Shown here: positions 24,011 to 32,600 of the stretch, piece by piece
Layout: every line of letters starts with the position of its first letter
Numbering within the stretch: the first letter of the stretch is position 1
Assembly (NCBI RefSeq): GCF_018130385.1
Contig: NZ_JAFCLU010000011.1
Location: 62,001 to 126,000 of the forward strand
Reading direction: 5' to 3'
DNA: 64,000 nucleotides
Source of the DNA: Bradyrhizobium sp. AUGA SZCCT0283
GTDB taxonomy: Bacteria; Pseudomonadota; Alphaproteobacteria; Rhizobiales; Xanthobacteraceae
Notes under the pieces: generated by a model
Told to the model about the DNA's origin: nothing
The model's database searches: none
Seen by the model: only the letters and a program-made list of their open reading frames with translations
Program-made: the position numbers and the translations under genes

Positions 24011-26602
24011 TCACACCATCAGATCGTGGTGCGCGCGAGTAGTGACATCATTGTCCGGCTGGTTCCAAACGGGAGTGTCGGACCATTGTGCAGACATCTC
24101 GATCGTCTGGGCTGCCACTGAAATTGCTGCCGGTCCACTGGTTCCTGCCGCGTGTTCGGGGGAACTGATCGACGCCGGGATGTCCTCTGCAAGGTCGATG
24201 ACATCCGAAGTTTTTTCGTCGGACATCTTGTCCTTGAAGTGGAACGTGTCGTCGGCGCCGTTGATGGTGATTGTCACCACCTGTGCGGTGCCGTCGATGG
24301 TGGTCACCTTAAAGCAGTCGGTCAGCGTGTCGCAGTCGTTGAGGGCCTGCACCTCGCAATTGGCGTTATCGAGCTTGTAGGTCCAGACGCCATCCGCCGT
24401 CATCGTGAAGGTGCCATAGCCGGCATCGCTCGCCTTCGGCGCGCATACTGCCGTGAACGTATTGGGCGTGTTGTCGACGTCGGTATCGGTGAGCGTGCCG
24501 GTCGCGATCGGCGTACCGTATGTACAAGCGCCAGCTTCGGTAACCGAGCCGGTCGCGGGGCCGCAAATGACGGCGGCATCATTGGCGCCGTTGATGGTGA
24601 TCGTCACGACCTGCGGAGTGCCGTCGATGGTGGTCACGGTAAAGCAGTCGGTCAGCTTGTCGCAGACATTGAGTGCCTGCACTGTGCAGTTGGTGTTATC
24701 GAGCGTGTAGGTCCAGACGCCATCCGTCGTCATGGTGAAGGTGCCATAGCCGCCCGTGCTAGCCTTTGGCGTATCGATCGCCGTAAAGGTGTTGGGAGTG
24801 TTGTCGACGTCAGTGTCGGTGAGCGTGCCGGTCGCGGTTGGTTTACAAGATATGGAATTGGCCGCGCCGCCGGCCTCGATGACCGAGCCCTCCTTGGTTC
24901 CGCAAATGATGGCGGCGTCGTTGGTGCCATTGATGGTAACTGTCACCAGCTGCGCGGTGCCGTCCAGGGACGTCACCTTGAAAGTGTCGGTCAGCGTGTC
25001 GCCGACATTGAGCGCCTGCACGGCGCAATTGCCGTCGTCGAGCGTGTAGGTCCACACGCCGTCCGCCGTCATCGTGAAGGTGCCATAGCCGGCATCGCCG
25101 GCCGTCGGGCAATTGACCGCCGTAAAGCCGGGCGCATTGTCGACGTCGGAAGCGGTGAGCGTGCCGGTCGCAGTCGGCAGGTCGCACTTGGTGCCACCGT
25201 CCTCGGTCACGGAGCCGGCCGTGGCGCCGGAAATGACTGCCGCATCGTTGGTGCCGTTGATGGTGACTGTCACCGTCTGTGGGGTGCCGTCGATGGTGGT
25301 CACCGTGAAGGAGTCGGTCAGCTTGTCGCCGACATTGAGTGCCTGCACCGCGCTGTTGGCATCGTTGACCGTGTAGGTCCATACGCCGGCCGCCGTCATC
25401 GTGAAGGTGCCAAAGCCGCGCGCGCTCGCGGTCGGCGTGCTGACCTCCGCAAAAGTATTGGGCGCGTCATCGACGTCGGTGCTGGTGAGCGTCCCGGTGG
25501 CGCTCAGCGCGCCCAGCGCGGCGTTGGCGACGCCGCCGGCCTCGATCGCCGTGCCACTGGTGGCCCCGGAGATGATGGCCGCGTCGTTGGTGCCGTTGAT
25601 GGCGATCGTAAAGGGTTGACTGGCCGAGAGCGTCCCGTCGGATACGGTGATGGTGAAATCCGTGGTGGTCGGCTCAATAAGCGCATTGATCGCGTCATTA
25701 TCCGGAGCGAACGTATAGGCGCCGGTCGTGCTATCGACGTAAAGCGTGCCGTAGGGACCAGCCCTTGACACATCGTAGGTTACGCCATCGATGACGGTGC
25801 TGCCGGCCGTTCCCCCGCTGATGCTGAAGGTCAGCGTCGCGCCGCTGTTGGGGCTGCTGGCAAGGAAAGTGCCGCTTGTCGCAGTGAAGAGGTCGAAGAC
25901 CGTGGTGTCGATCTCAGTCGGCCCGACTACCGCATTCAACGTCGGCGGCGTTGGCGGTGGAGGCGGCAATTTTCCGAAAATGGTCTCCGGGACCGAGGCG
26001 AAGATCGACCCGGGTTGCGCAGGCAAGTCCTGCGCTGGGGAAGAATCATCAATCTGGATGAAATTGATCGGTTGCACAGGTAGCGGCTCGAGGGGAGGAG
26101 GCGTGCTCGACCCGGTTGACCCCAGTCCTTTTTCAAAGGTGGCGAGCGCCTCCTGCTGGGCCGCCTGCAACTCCGCCATTCGCGCAGCGGAGTTTGTGCT
26201 CAGACTCACGCTGACCGAGGACCCTTGCGAACGCAGGACGATGGTCTGTCCAGGATCATCAACGAGCAAGTGTCGAGGAATCGCCTCCTTGGTGACCAAC
26301 TCGAATGCGCCATGTTCGAGGTCCTTGTATGTGATGTTGCCGTCGTCCAGGATCGTGACATCAGGATCGGCGGCCTGGGCCTGCTTCCCAAGCAAGAAGG
26401 TGAGTGCCGTAAGCCACAGCATGCCGAACCTGCCGGCATGAGCCCGGCTTCGAGAGCCGCCGGTCCCGTCTTGAGCGGCAGCGCAGGTCGCGCGTCCAAG
26501 TGAGCCGAACCCGGCCGCAGTCTGAACGTTGCCGATGCGGGGAGGCGGGGCCACAGCGGCCTTACGTTCGTCCCCGGTCCCGGCGTGGGACCCGACGAGC
26601 AT
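24011..26602 (-). CDS. VCBS-repeat exoprotein 1, cysteine-enriched
   Basis: 863-residue secreted-type protein. After an unusual 60-residue leader there is a hydrophobic helix (FGMLWLTALTFLLGKQAQA), then a domain with DGNITYKDLEHGAFELVTKEAIPRHLLVDDPGQTIVLR, a Pro-rich linker (PPPPPTPPTLNAV), a cadherin-like DAINAL segment, and four VCBS repeats of about 110 residues each (GTLTDTDVDNTPNTF, GVWTYTLD, VQALNVGD.LTD.FTVTTIDG, NGTNDAAI). The last three repeats carry 14 cysteines, rising toward the C-terminus; repeat 1 and the paralogue carry none. The C-terminus (DTFHFKDKMS to the final DLMV) matches the paralogue and is probably a type I secretion signal; no exporter is in the window. The ATG at 26602 aligns with the paralogue start. 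Confidence 0.88.
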   Translation of the reverse strand: MLVGSHAGTGDERKAAVAPPPRIGNVQTAAGFGSLGRATCAAAQDGTGGSRSRAHAGRFGMLWLTALTFLLGKQAQAADPDVTILDDGNITYKDLEHGAFELVTKEAIPRHLLVDDPGQTIVLRSQGSSVSVSLSTNSAARMAELQAAQQEALATFEKGLGSTGSSTPPPLEPLPVQPINFIQIDDSSPAQDLPAQPGSIFASVPETIFGKLPPPPPTPPTLNAVVGPTEIDTTVFDLFTATSGTFLASSPNSGATLTFSISGGTAGSTVIDGVTYDVSRAGPYGTLYVDSTTGAYTFAPDNDAINALIEPTTTDFTITVSDGTLSASQPFTIAINGTNDAAIISGATSGTAIEAGGVANAALGALSATGTLTSTDVDDAPNTFAEVSTPTASARGFGTFTMTAAGVWTYTVNDANSAVQALNVGDKLTDSFTVTTIDGTPQTVTVTINGTNDAAVISGATAGSVTEDGGTKCDLPTATGTLTASDVDNAPGFTAVNCPTAGDAGYGTFTMTADGVWTYTLDDGNCAVQALNVGDTLTDTFKVTSLDGTAQLVTVTINGTNDAAIICGTKEGSVIEAGGAANSISCKPTATGTLTDTDVDNTPNTFTAIDTPKASTGGYGTFTMTTDGVWTYTLDNTNCTVQALNVCDKLTDCFTVTTIDGTPQVVTITINGANDAAVICGPATGSVTEAGACTYGTPIATGTLTDTDVDNTPNTFTAVCAPKASDAGYGTFTMTADGVWTYKLDNANCEVQALNDCDTLTDCFKVTTIDGTAQVVTITINGADDTFHFKDKMSDEKTSDVIDLAEDIPASISSPEHAAGTSGPAAISVAAQTIEMSAQWSDTPVWNQPDNDVTTRAHHDLMV
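24261..25600. repeat. Four tandem 327-339 bp VCBS-coding repeats
   Basis: The marker TTGATGG recurs at 24261, 24591, 24930, 25257 and 25596, giving periods of 330, 339, 327 and 339 bases. The units are similar in DNA as well as protein, so unequal recombination can change their number. Related units occur in the neighbouring paralogue at about 28640-29400 and 30960-31320. Confidence 0.9.
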
Positions 26603-26760
26603 GGCCCTACCCCGTCTTGCCACTTACCTCGTGCGATTTTTCGTGGTCTGGCTTTTTCCTGCCCATGAGGCAAATATTTAGCGTTGCTAGCCAAGGGGCC
26701 AGCCGCAGAAATGTCCTGATTCAACTTAGCCCAATCCATGGCCGATAGGCTTTAGGCCCA

Positions 26761-26776
26761 AAAGGAGTAATCCCTT
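26761..26776. promoter_or_regulatory. Shared imperfect palindrome upstream of VCBS gene 1
   Basis: AAAGGAGTAATCCCTTT-like sequence preceded by CTTTAGGCCCA. It is conserved, with flanking similarity, at 32454-32469 upstream of VCBS gene 2. Both lie about 150 bases before their start codons, so they are candidate promoter or operator elements carried along in the duplication. Confidence 0.4.
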
Positions 26777-26836
26777 TGAACGAAAGAACGCTTGTCAGCC
26801 AACGGGTCCGGACCTCAGATCGACGGCCGCCGCACC

Positions 26837-26902
26837 GCCGATTTGCCGCGCGTGGCCAAGCTCATTGAAAGTTCGGGAATCAAGGCGAGTGAAGCGAAGT
26901 AG
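26837..26902 (+). pseudogene. 3' tail of a lost tctC paralogue
   Basis: Twenty-one codons plus stop encode exactly the same residues as the end of the TctC-type protein at 22973-23962 (ending SGIKASEAK). The nine base differences in 66 are all synonymous, including TAA versus TAG. The similarity continues past the stop codon into the 3' end of VCBS gene 2, as it does from tctC into VCBS gene 1. No upstream part of the gene remains, and there is no start codon or ribosome site. It marks the left end of a duplicated segment. Confidence 0.9.
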
Positions 26903-26953
26903 GCTACTCGCGCGACGCCGAAGTGGCAGTGCTGGAAAATCAGCGCAGCTCCG

Positions 26954-29900
26954 TCACACAATCAGGTCGAGCGCCGCATGGGCATGGCCGTTCCCCATGT
27001 GGCCCCCGCCGTGATTGAAATCGTCAGACGGGTGATGCTTTGGTGGCGACAGTTCAATCAATTGGGCTATCTCCGAAATCGTTGGCGGACCGTTGGGGTC
27101 TACCGCGTTTCCGGGGTGGCCGGTCGACGCTGCGATGGGGTCCACCTCTATATCCTCGACGACATCCGACGCCGCAGGGGCGGAAATCTTGTCCTTGAAG
27201 TGGAATGTGTCTCCAAGTCCATGCGTATGGGCAGCCGCTGAGCCAGACGCCTCATGGGCCGTTGACGGCTCGGAACCAGGGGCTCCATGCTTGGACGCGG
27301 TGTCGTGTTTGTTCAATTCGCCTGAAATCGAATGGTGGTTACCGCTGTGCTCCTGCACTTCCAGGGCTTCGAAGTCCTGCCCGACGTTTGAGTTGACATG
27401 GCTCGCATGGCCATGCGCGTGCTCAGTGATCGCGACGTCCTTCACCGTTGGAGGCTCGTGATCGTGCCCTTGCCCGTGATCTTCATTGCTCTGCGTGTTG
27501 GAGTGGGTTGCGGAATGGATTTCGGTTTGCGATCGCGCAGTCCGGACATCGTCATCCAGGGTTTGGCTATGGTCGACCTGGGGCGGCGCCGCCATCTCGT
27601 TGTTTGGCGCGACAAAATTCGTGACATGCAGGGTAGCGTCGAGCCCCGGCTTCTGATCCAACGCGAGGTTATCTGTCGTTGGCGTCGTGAGGTTAACCTG
27701 CTGTACTTCGACTGGCGGTCCACTTGTTGGAGTAGCAATCGCCGCGTCATCATTGGTGGATTCGGTCGAGTATGTCCGGGCTTCGTCGTCGCTGGAAAAG
27801 ACAAAGCTATCACGCTCGCCGATTGTTCGAACCGTCCAGCTCGCGTCGGTAAGGAGCGCGCCGTCACTGACGGTCCAGTCGGATGAGGCTTCGGCGGCGG
27901 TCGCCGTGACGATGGCCTCGTCATCGCTTGCCGCCGTTGCGACTAGCGCAAGATCGACGGGCTCGCCGGCTACCGCAGCTGACGCCGTCGCAGCCGCGTA
28001 GACGAAGTCAGATGCGTCAACGCTAACGATCCCCTGCAGATGGATTTCCAGCAGGCCGGAAGCGCCAATACTCAGGGTTTGATCTGTCGGATTGACATAC
28101 ACGATGGTTTCATTCGCCGCGCTGTCATAGATCCAGGCAATGGTGTGCGCCGGCACGGAAGTGCTTGTGGAAGTCAGTGCCAAGAAGGCAAGTGCGCCGA
28201 GGGCCGCCAGATCGATCCTGTCAGATCCGGATCTAAAATCGGAGATGACGTCAAACTGGGCCGCGTTTGAATCTGCTACGGACAAATAAACGAAGCGGTC
28301 ATCTCCATTGCTGCCAGTGAGCTTGTTTGCTCCAAACCCGCCGATGATGGTATCGTTTCCATTATTGGCGTTGATGGTATCGCTTCCCGAGCCTCCGTAG
28401 ATCGTGTCATCGCCGTCATTGCCTTTGATCGTGTCATTGCCGGAGCCGCCGTAGATGTTGTCCCCTTGGCCGGTACCGTTGAGGGTGTCATCACCGGCAC
28501 CCCCATAGATTATTTGTCCGTCGTTGCCGCCTCCAGCGATGCTGTCGCCTCGGGGAGTGCCGTAGACGAACGGTGGATCAGATATGACAACCGTCCCCGT
28601 GGCCAAATAGTCGAAATCATTGGGGCCTGCGTCGCTGGCGCCGTGGATGGTGATCGTCACCTGCTGTGCGGTGCCGTCGACGGCGGTCACCGTGAAGGTG
28701 TCGGTCAGCGTGTCCCCGACGTCGAGCGCCTGTACCACGCTGTTGGTATCGTCGAGCCTGTAGGTCCACACGCCAGTGGCCGTCATCGTGAAGGTGCCGT
28801 AGCCGCCCGCGCTCGCGGCCGGTGAGCTCACCGCGGTGAAAGTGTTGGACGTATTGTCGACGTCGCTATCGGTAAGCGCGCCGGTCGCGGTCGGTGTACC
28901 GGGGGTGGCGCCAGCCTCGATCACGGAGCCGGTCGTGGTGCCGGAAATGACGGCTGCGTCGTTGGCGCCGGTGATGGTGATCGTCACGAGCTGTGCGGTG
29001 CCGTCGATGGTGGCCACCGTGAAGGTGTCGGTCAGCGTGTCGCCGACATTGAGCGCCTGCACCGTGTTGTTGGCGTTGTTGAGCGTATAGATCCACACCC
29101 CGGCCGCCGTGATCGTGAAGGTGCCGTAGCCACCTGCGCTCGCCGTCGGTGAATTCACGGCCGTGAAAGTGTTGGGCGAATTGTCGGCGTCGGCGTCGGT
29201 GAGCGTGCCGGTCGCGGTCGGCGCGCCGGGCGCGGCATTGGCGACGCCACCAGCCTCGATCACGGAGCCGGTCGTGGTGCCGGAAATGACGGCTGCGTCG
29301 TTGGCGCCGGTGATGGTGATCGTCACGACCTGTGCGGTGCCGTCGATGGTGTTCACCGTGAAGGTGTCGGTCAGCGTGTCGCTACCGGTGCCGCCAACCA
29401 GCACATCGTTACCTGGGGGACTGCTCAACGTGAGGCCACTCGCAACGTTCGTGCTGCCCACAAGGTCAACTTGCAGGCTGGTCGTTGCCGTATCGCCGTC
29501 ACCGTCGACTGCCGTCACGTCGAACAGCAGATCGGTGCTGGGGATCGTCGTTCCCGCGCTGTATGTGATGTCGTTGACGGTAAACGTGGTGTTGCCGGTT
29601 ACTGCGTCATCGTACGACACCCTTATTTGATTGAATTCCGATCCAACGTAGAGCGTATAGGTCGAAGTTGCGGGGTCAAAGGTGTACGTGTTTACAAGCG
29701 CGGGATTCGACGTCTTTTCTACCAGTATGTGGGCGTCGCCGGATGGCTTTGGAATGTTTATGTTGAAGTCATGGATGTCGGTGGCGCCATCATAGACCTT
29801 GAAGACGACGTCTGCAGTGCCGTTTCCTTGCCACTGCGTCAGATGGAAACTGACGTCCGTTTGCTCCGGTGTGAAGGTCAGAAGCAAGGTCTCCTGTTGA

Positions 29901-32302
29901 TCCATTTGCAGTCCGGTGTCACCGACCGCGATGCCATTGTTCGACGCTTTGACGTCAGCAGGGATACCATTGAAATCGCCGGTGATGACGAGTAGACCGT
30001 CCGGCGCGGTGAGGGACGGCTGGCCACTGCTGGATGCTCCGAAATCGGAACCGCTCACCGTCGTCTGCTGCAAGAAGCCGACGGTTTGGATGTCAAAGGT
30101 GTAAGTTCCGTCTGGATTGATCAGCAGCGTAAAGAATGGATCGCTTAGCGTCCCGCTGGTATCGGTGAAGAACGCATTCAGCTTCACGCCGCCGCTCACC
30201 GCCTGGGTCGTGTAATAGAACGTGTAATCGTCACCATTCCCGGTCACGTGTACCGACGTGATGCCGCCGCCCAGATCCGTTGTCGCCAGATTGTAACCAT
30301 TCACAGCGCCGTCGTGGATAGCCACGCGCATCGCGCTGTCACCATCCGCGCCGAAACTGACGTTGTACGTGCCGCTAACGACTTGATTGTCCTTGGCGAC
30401 GATAGTTGCGTGGTCGAAACCTCCAATCGTCGGGCCGTCGTCGGTGATAGTCAGCCGGCTGCCGAGATCAAGGCTTGCCGTCTGGAAGTCGCCGTCCTTG
30501 TCGGTGATCGTCGCCGTCAGGTTCACAATCCCGGCGGTCAGCGACACGCCTTCTCCGCCGTCCGGGTTGGTGCCGAAAGGCTGCCTCACCGCGCGGTACT
30601 CGGTGAAGGTCATGAGCCCCGTCGTCGGATCAAGCGTGATGGTGAACGCCAGCGGACCGCCGGTGGTGCCGACATGGCCTTCAATGGTGTTGCCGTTCAG
30701 GACCAGCACGTCGGCCTGGCCGGTGTGCGAGTCGATCAGGCCCGACGCCATACCGTCGCCGCCGGTGATCGACAGCGCATAGCTGATCGTCGCACCGTCC
30801 ACTCCCTGAACCGAGGTGAACGCCGTTGAGAAGTTGCCTGACGTTGTGGTCAGCGTCGCGTCCGGCGCCGAGCCGGCGATGTTGTCGTCCGGCGCCGTCG
30901 CCGTCAGATGCGTCTCGCTCAGCGTCAGCGACGGAGCCGTCCCCATCGCCGCAATCAACGGGCCGTGGATCGTGATCGTTACCACCTGCGGGGTGCCGTC
31001 GATGGTGGTCACCGTGAAGGTGTCGGTCAGCGTGTCGCCGACATTGAGCGTCTGCACATCGAAGTTGTTGTTGTCGAGCGTGTATGTCCACACGCCGGCC
31101 GCGGTCATCGTGAAGGTGCCGTAGCCGCTCTTGCTTTTCGTCGGCGAACTCACCGCCGTGAAGGTATTGGGTGGATCGTCGACGTCGGTGTCAATGAGTG
31201 TGCCCGTCGCGGTCTGCGTGCCAGGCGTGGCATCGACGACGCCACGGACCTCGATCACTGAGCCGGTCGTGGTGCCGGAAATGATGGCCGCGTCGTCGAC
31301 GCCGTTGAGGATGACCGTGAAGGTCTGACTGGCTGACTGAGAGCCGTCCGACACCGTGATAATGAAGTTGTCGGTGGTCGGCGTCTTCAGTGCATTGATC
31401 GCGTCATTGTTCGGAACGAACGTATAGGCGCCGGTCGTGCTATTGACGTAAAGCGTACCGTAGGGACCAGCCTTCGATACACCGTACGTCACCCCATCAA
31501 TTACGGTGCTGCCGGCGGTTCCTCCGCTGACGCCGAAGGTTAGTGTGGCGTTGCTGTTGGGACTGCTGGCAACGAAAGTTCCGCTCGTCGCGGTGAAGGC
31601 ATCAAACACCACTGTGTCGATTTCGATTGGCCCGGTGACCGCATTCAGCGTCGGCGGCTCAGGCGGCAACTTTCCGAAAATGATCTCGGGAGCTACGACG
31701 TTGATCCACTCCGGCGGTGGGAGAAAATTTGGCGTTGTGGGGGCGTCGGTCTGAATAAAATTGATTCGTTGCGCCGGCAGTTGATTGACGAAGGGAGGTG
31801 CGCTCGACCCGGCCGGCCCCAGTCCTTTCGCGAGGTTGGCAAGCACGTCCTGTTGGGCCTCCCGCAGCTCCTCCATCCGGGCACGGGTATTCGCGCTCGG
31901 GCTTACGCTGACTGAGGATCCGATCCTGCTTAGGACGATTGTCTCCCCAGGGTCCTCGACGATGATGTGCCGCGGGACGGCCTCCTTGGTCACGAGTTCG
32001 AACGCACCGTGCTCGAGGTCTTTGTATGTGATGTTGTCGTCATCCAGGAACGTGACGTTCGGGTCGGCGGCCCGGACCTCCTTCATAAGCGAGAACGTCA
32101 GTGCTGTGAGCCACAGCATGCCGAAGCCACCGGCATGAGCCCGGCTTCGAGGATCCTCGCCTGGGACTTGAGGGGTAGTGCTGGTCGCACGTCTGAGGGT
32201 GCCGGGACTGGCCGCGGTCTGAACGTTGCCGATGACGTGGGGAAGCGGGGCCGCAGCGGCCTTAAATTCGTCCCCAGTCTCGGCGTGGGACCCGACGAGC
32301 AT
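26954..32302 (-). CDS. VCBS-repeat exoprotein 2 with RTX block and His-rich tail
   Basis: 1782-residue paralogue of the gene at 24011. Order from the N-terminus: 60-residue leader and hydrophobic helix (MLWLTALTF), the DLEHGAFELVTKEAVPRHIIVEDPGETIVL domain, cadherin-like segment, one VCBS repeat, about 500 residues of T1SS-143/DUF5801-like beta domains (LTITDDGPTIGG, ITGDFNGIPADV), a short RTX-like SPPGNDVLVGGTGSD fused into a half VCBS repeat, two more VCBS repeats, and an RTX calcium-binding block (GGAGDDTL, YGGSGNDTI). A serralysin-C-like FDVISDFRSGSDRIDL segment follows, then a low-complexity tail with about 26 histidines ending HAALDLIV. It is Cys-free. Calcium-dependent folding after type I export to the cell surface is the family expectation. 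The ATG at 32302 matches the paralogue. Confidence 0.9.
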   Translation of the reverse strand: MLVGSHAETGDEFKAAAAPLPHVIGNVQTAASPGTLRRATSTTPQVPGEDPRSRAHAGGFGMLWLTALTFSLMKEVRAADPNVTFLDDDNITYKDLEHGAFELVTKEAVPRHIIVEDPGETIVLSRIGSSVSVSPSANTRARMEELREAQQDVLANLAKGLGPAGSSAPPFVNQLPAQRINFIQTDAPTTPNFLPPPEWINVVAPEIIFGKLPPEPPTLNAVTGPIEIDTVVFDAFTATSGTFVASSPNSNATLTFGVSGGTAGSTVIDGVTYGVSKAGPYGTLYVNSTTGAYTFVPNNDAINALKTPTTDNFIITVSDGSQSASQTFTVILNGVDDAAIISGTTTGSVIEVRGVVDATPGTQTATGTLIDTDVDDPPNTFTAVSSPTKSKSGYGTFTMTAAGVWTYTLDNNNFDVQTLNVGDTLTDTFTVTTIDGTPQVVTITIHGPLIAAMGTAPSLTLSETHLTATAPDDNIAGSAPDATLTTTSGNFSTAFTSVQGVDGATISYALSITGGDGMASGLIDSHTGQADVLVLNGNTIEGHVGTTGGPLAFTITLDPTTGLMTFTEYRAVRQPFGTNPDGGEGVSLTAGIVNLTATITDKDGDFQTASLDLGSRLTITDDGPTIGGFDHATIVAKDNQVVSGTYNVSFGADGDSAMRVAIHDGAVNGYNLATTDLGGGITSVHVTGNGDDYTFYYTTQAVSGGVKLNAFFTDTSGTLSDPFFTLLINPDGTYTFDIQTVGFLQQTTVSGSDFGASSSGQPSLTAPDGLLVITGDFNGIPADVKASNNGIAVGDTGLQMDQQETLLLTFTPEQTDVSFHLTQWQGNGTADVVFKVYDGATDIHDFNINIPKPSGDAHILVEKTSNPALVNTYTFDPATSTYTLYVGSEFNQIRVSYDDAVTGNTTFTVNDITYSAGTTIPSTDLLFDVTAVDGDGDTATTSLQVDLVGSTNVASGLTLSSPPGNDVLVGGTGSDTLTDTFTVNTIDGTAQVVTITITGANDAAVISGTTTGSVIEAGGVANAAPGAPTATGTLTDADADNSPNTFTAVNSPTASAGGYGTFTITAAGVWIYTLNNANNTVQALNVGDTLTDTFTVATIDGTAQLVTITITGANDAAVISGTTTGSVIEAGATPGTPTATGALTDSDVDNTSNTFTAVSSPAASAGGYGTFTMTATGVWTYRLDDTNSVVQALDVGDTLTDTFTVTAVDGTAQQVTITIHGASDAGPNDFDYLATGTVVISDPPFVYGTPRGDSIAGGGNDGQIIYGGAGDDTLNGTGQGDNIYGGSGNDTIKGNDGDDTIYGGSGSDTINANNGNDTIIGGFGANKLTGSNGDDRFVYLSVADSNAAQFDVISDFRSGSDRIDLAALGALAFLALTSTSTSVPAHTIAWIYDSAANETIVYVNPTDQTLSIGASGLLEIHLQGIVSVDASDFVYAAATASAAVAGEPVDLALVATAASDDEAIVTATAAEASSDWTVSDGALLTDASWTVRTIGERDSFVFSSDDEARTYSTESTNDDAAIATPTSGPPVEVQQVNLTTPTTDNLALDQKPGLDATLHVTNFVAPNNEMAAPPQVDHSQTLDDDVRTARSQTEIHSATHSNTQSNEDHGQGHDHEPPTVKDVAITEHAHGHASHVNSNVGQDFEALEVQEHSGNHHSISGELNKHDTASKHGAPGSEPSTAHEASGSAAAHTHGLGDTFHFKDKISAPAASDVVEDIEVDPIAASTGHPGNAVDPNGPPTISEIAQLIELSPPKHHPSDDFNHGGGHMGNGHAHAALDLIV
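28290..28560 (-). repeat. RTX (GGxGxD) calcium-binding repeat block within exoprotein 2
   Basis: Encodes tandem nonapeptides such as YGGAGDDTL, YGGSGNDTI, YGGSGSDTI and IGGFGANKL, the parallel beta-roll that binds Ca2+. About seven units are visible, followed by a serralysin-C-like DVISDFRSGSDRIDL. The small paralogue lacks this block. Confidence 0.88.
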
Positions 32303-32453
32303 GGCTCGAACCCCCGCCCCTCGTGCGAAAATTTTCGTGGCTTGGCTTTTGCCCAGCCAATGCGATCAAAATATCCCAGAGATCAAAATATTACGGCGGT
32401 CCAGCCGCAGGCTTGCAAATTACCCCAATGCATGGGCGTTGGCTTTAGGCTCA

Positions 32454-32469
32454 AAAGGAGTAATCCTTT
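32454..32469. promoter_or_regulatory. Shared imperfect palindrome upstream of VCBS gene 2
   Basis: AAAGGAGTAATCCTTT, arms AAAGG/CCTTT, preceded by CTTTAGGCTCA as at 26761. It lies in the 298-base divergent gap between VCBS gene 2 and the FecR-domain gene and could control either. Confidence 0.4.
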
Positions 32470-32600
32470 CGAGCGGATGATAGATGATGCCTTTGCCCCG
32501 ATATAGGGTCTAATGTTCGGGTCCAATGTTGCCTTGGCCTTCGGTTCAAAGCGCCGGTGAGCGGTCGCTCGGACGAGATCTTCTCGGGAAAGGGGGGATC

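Noticed and set aside
24261..25600. Regular repeats as a possible CRISPR array
   Set aside because: The period is 327-339 bases with coding similarity throughout, not short repeats with unique spacers, and there are no cas genes.
24152..25768. A 538-codon plus-strand frame through the VCBS gene
   Set aside because: It repeats with the same period as the VCBS units on the other strand because it reads their complement. No signal, ribosome site or family match.
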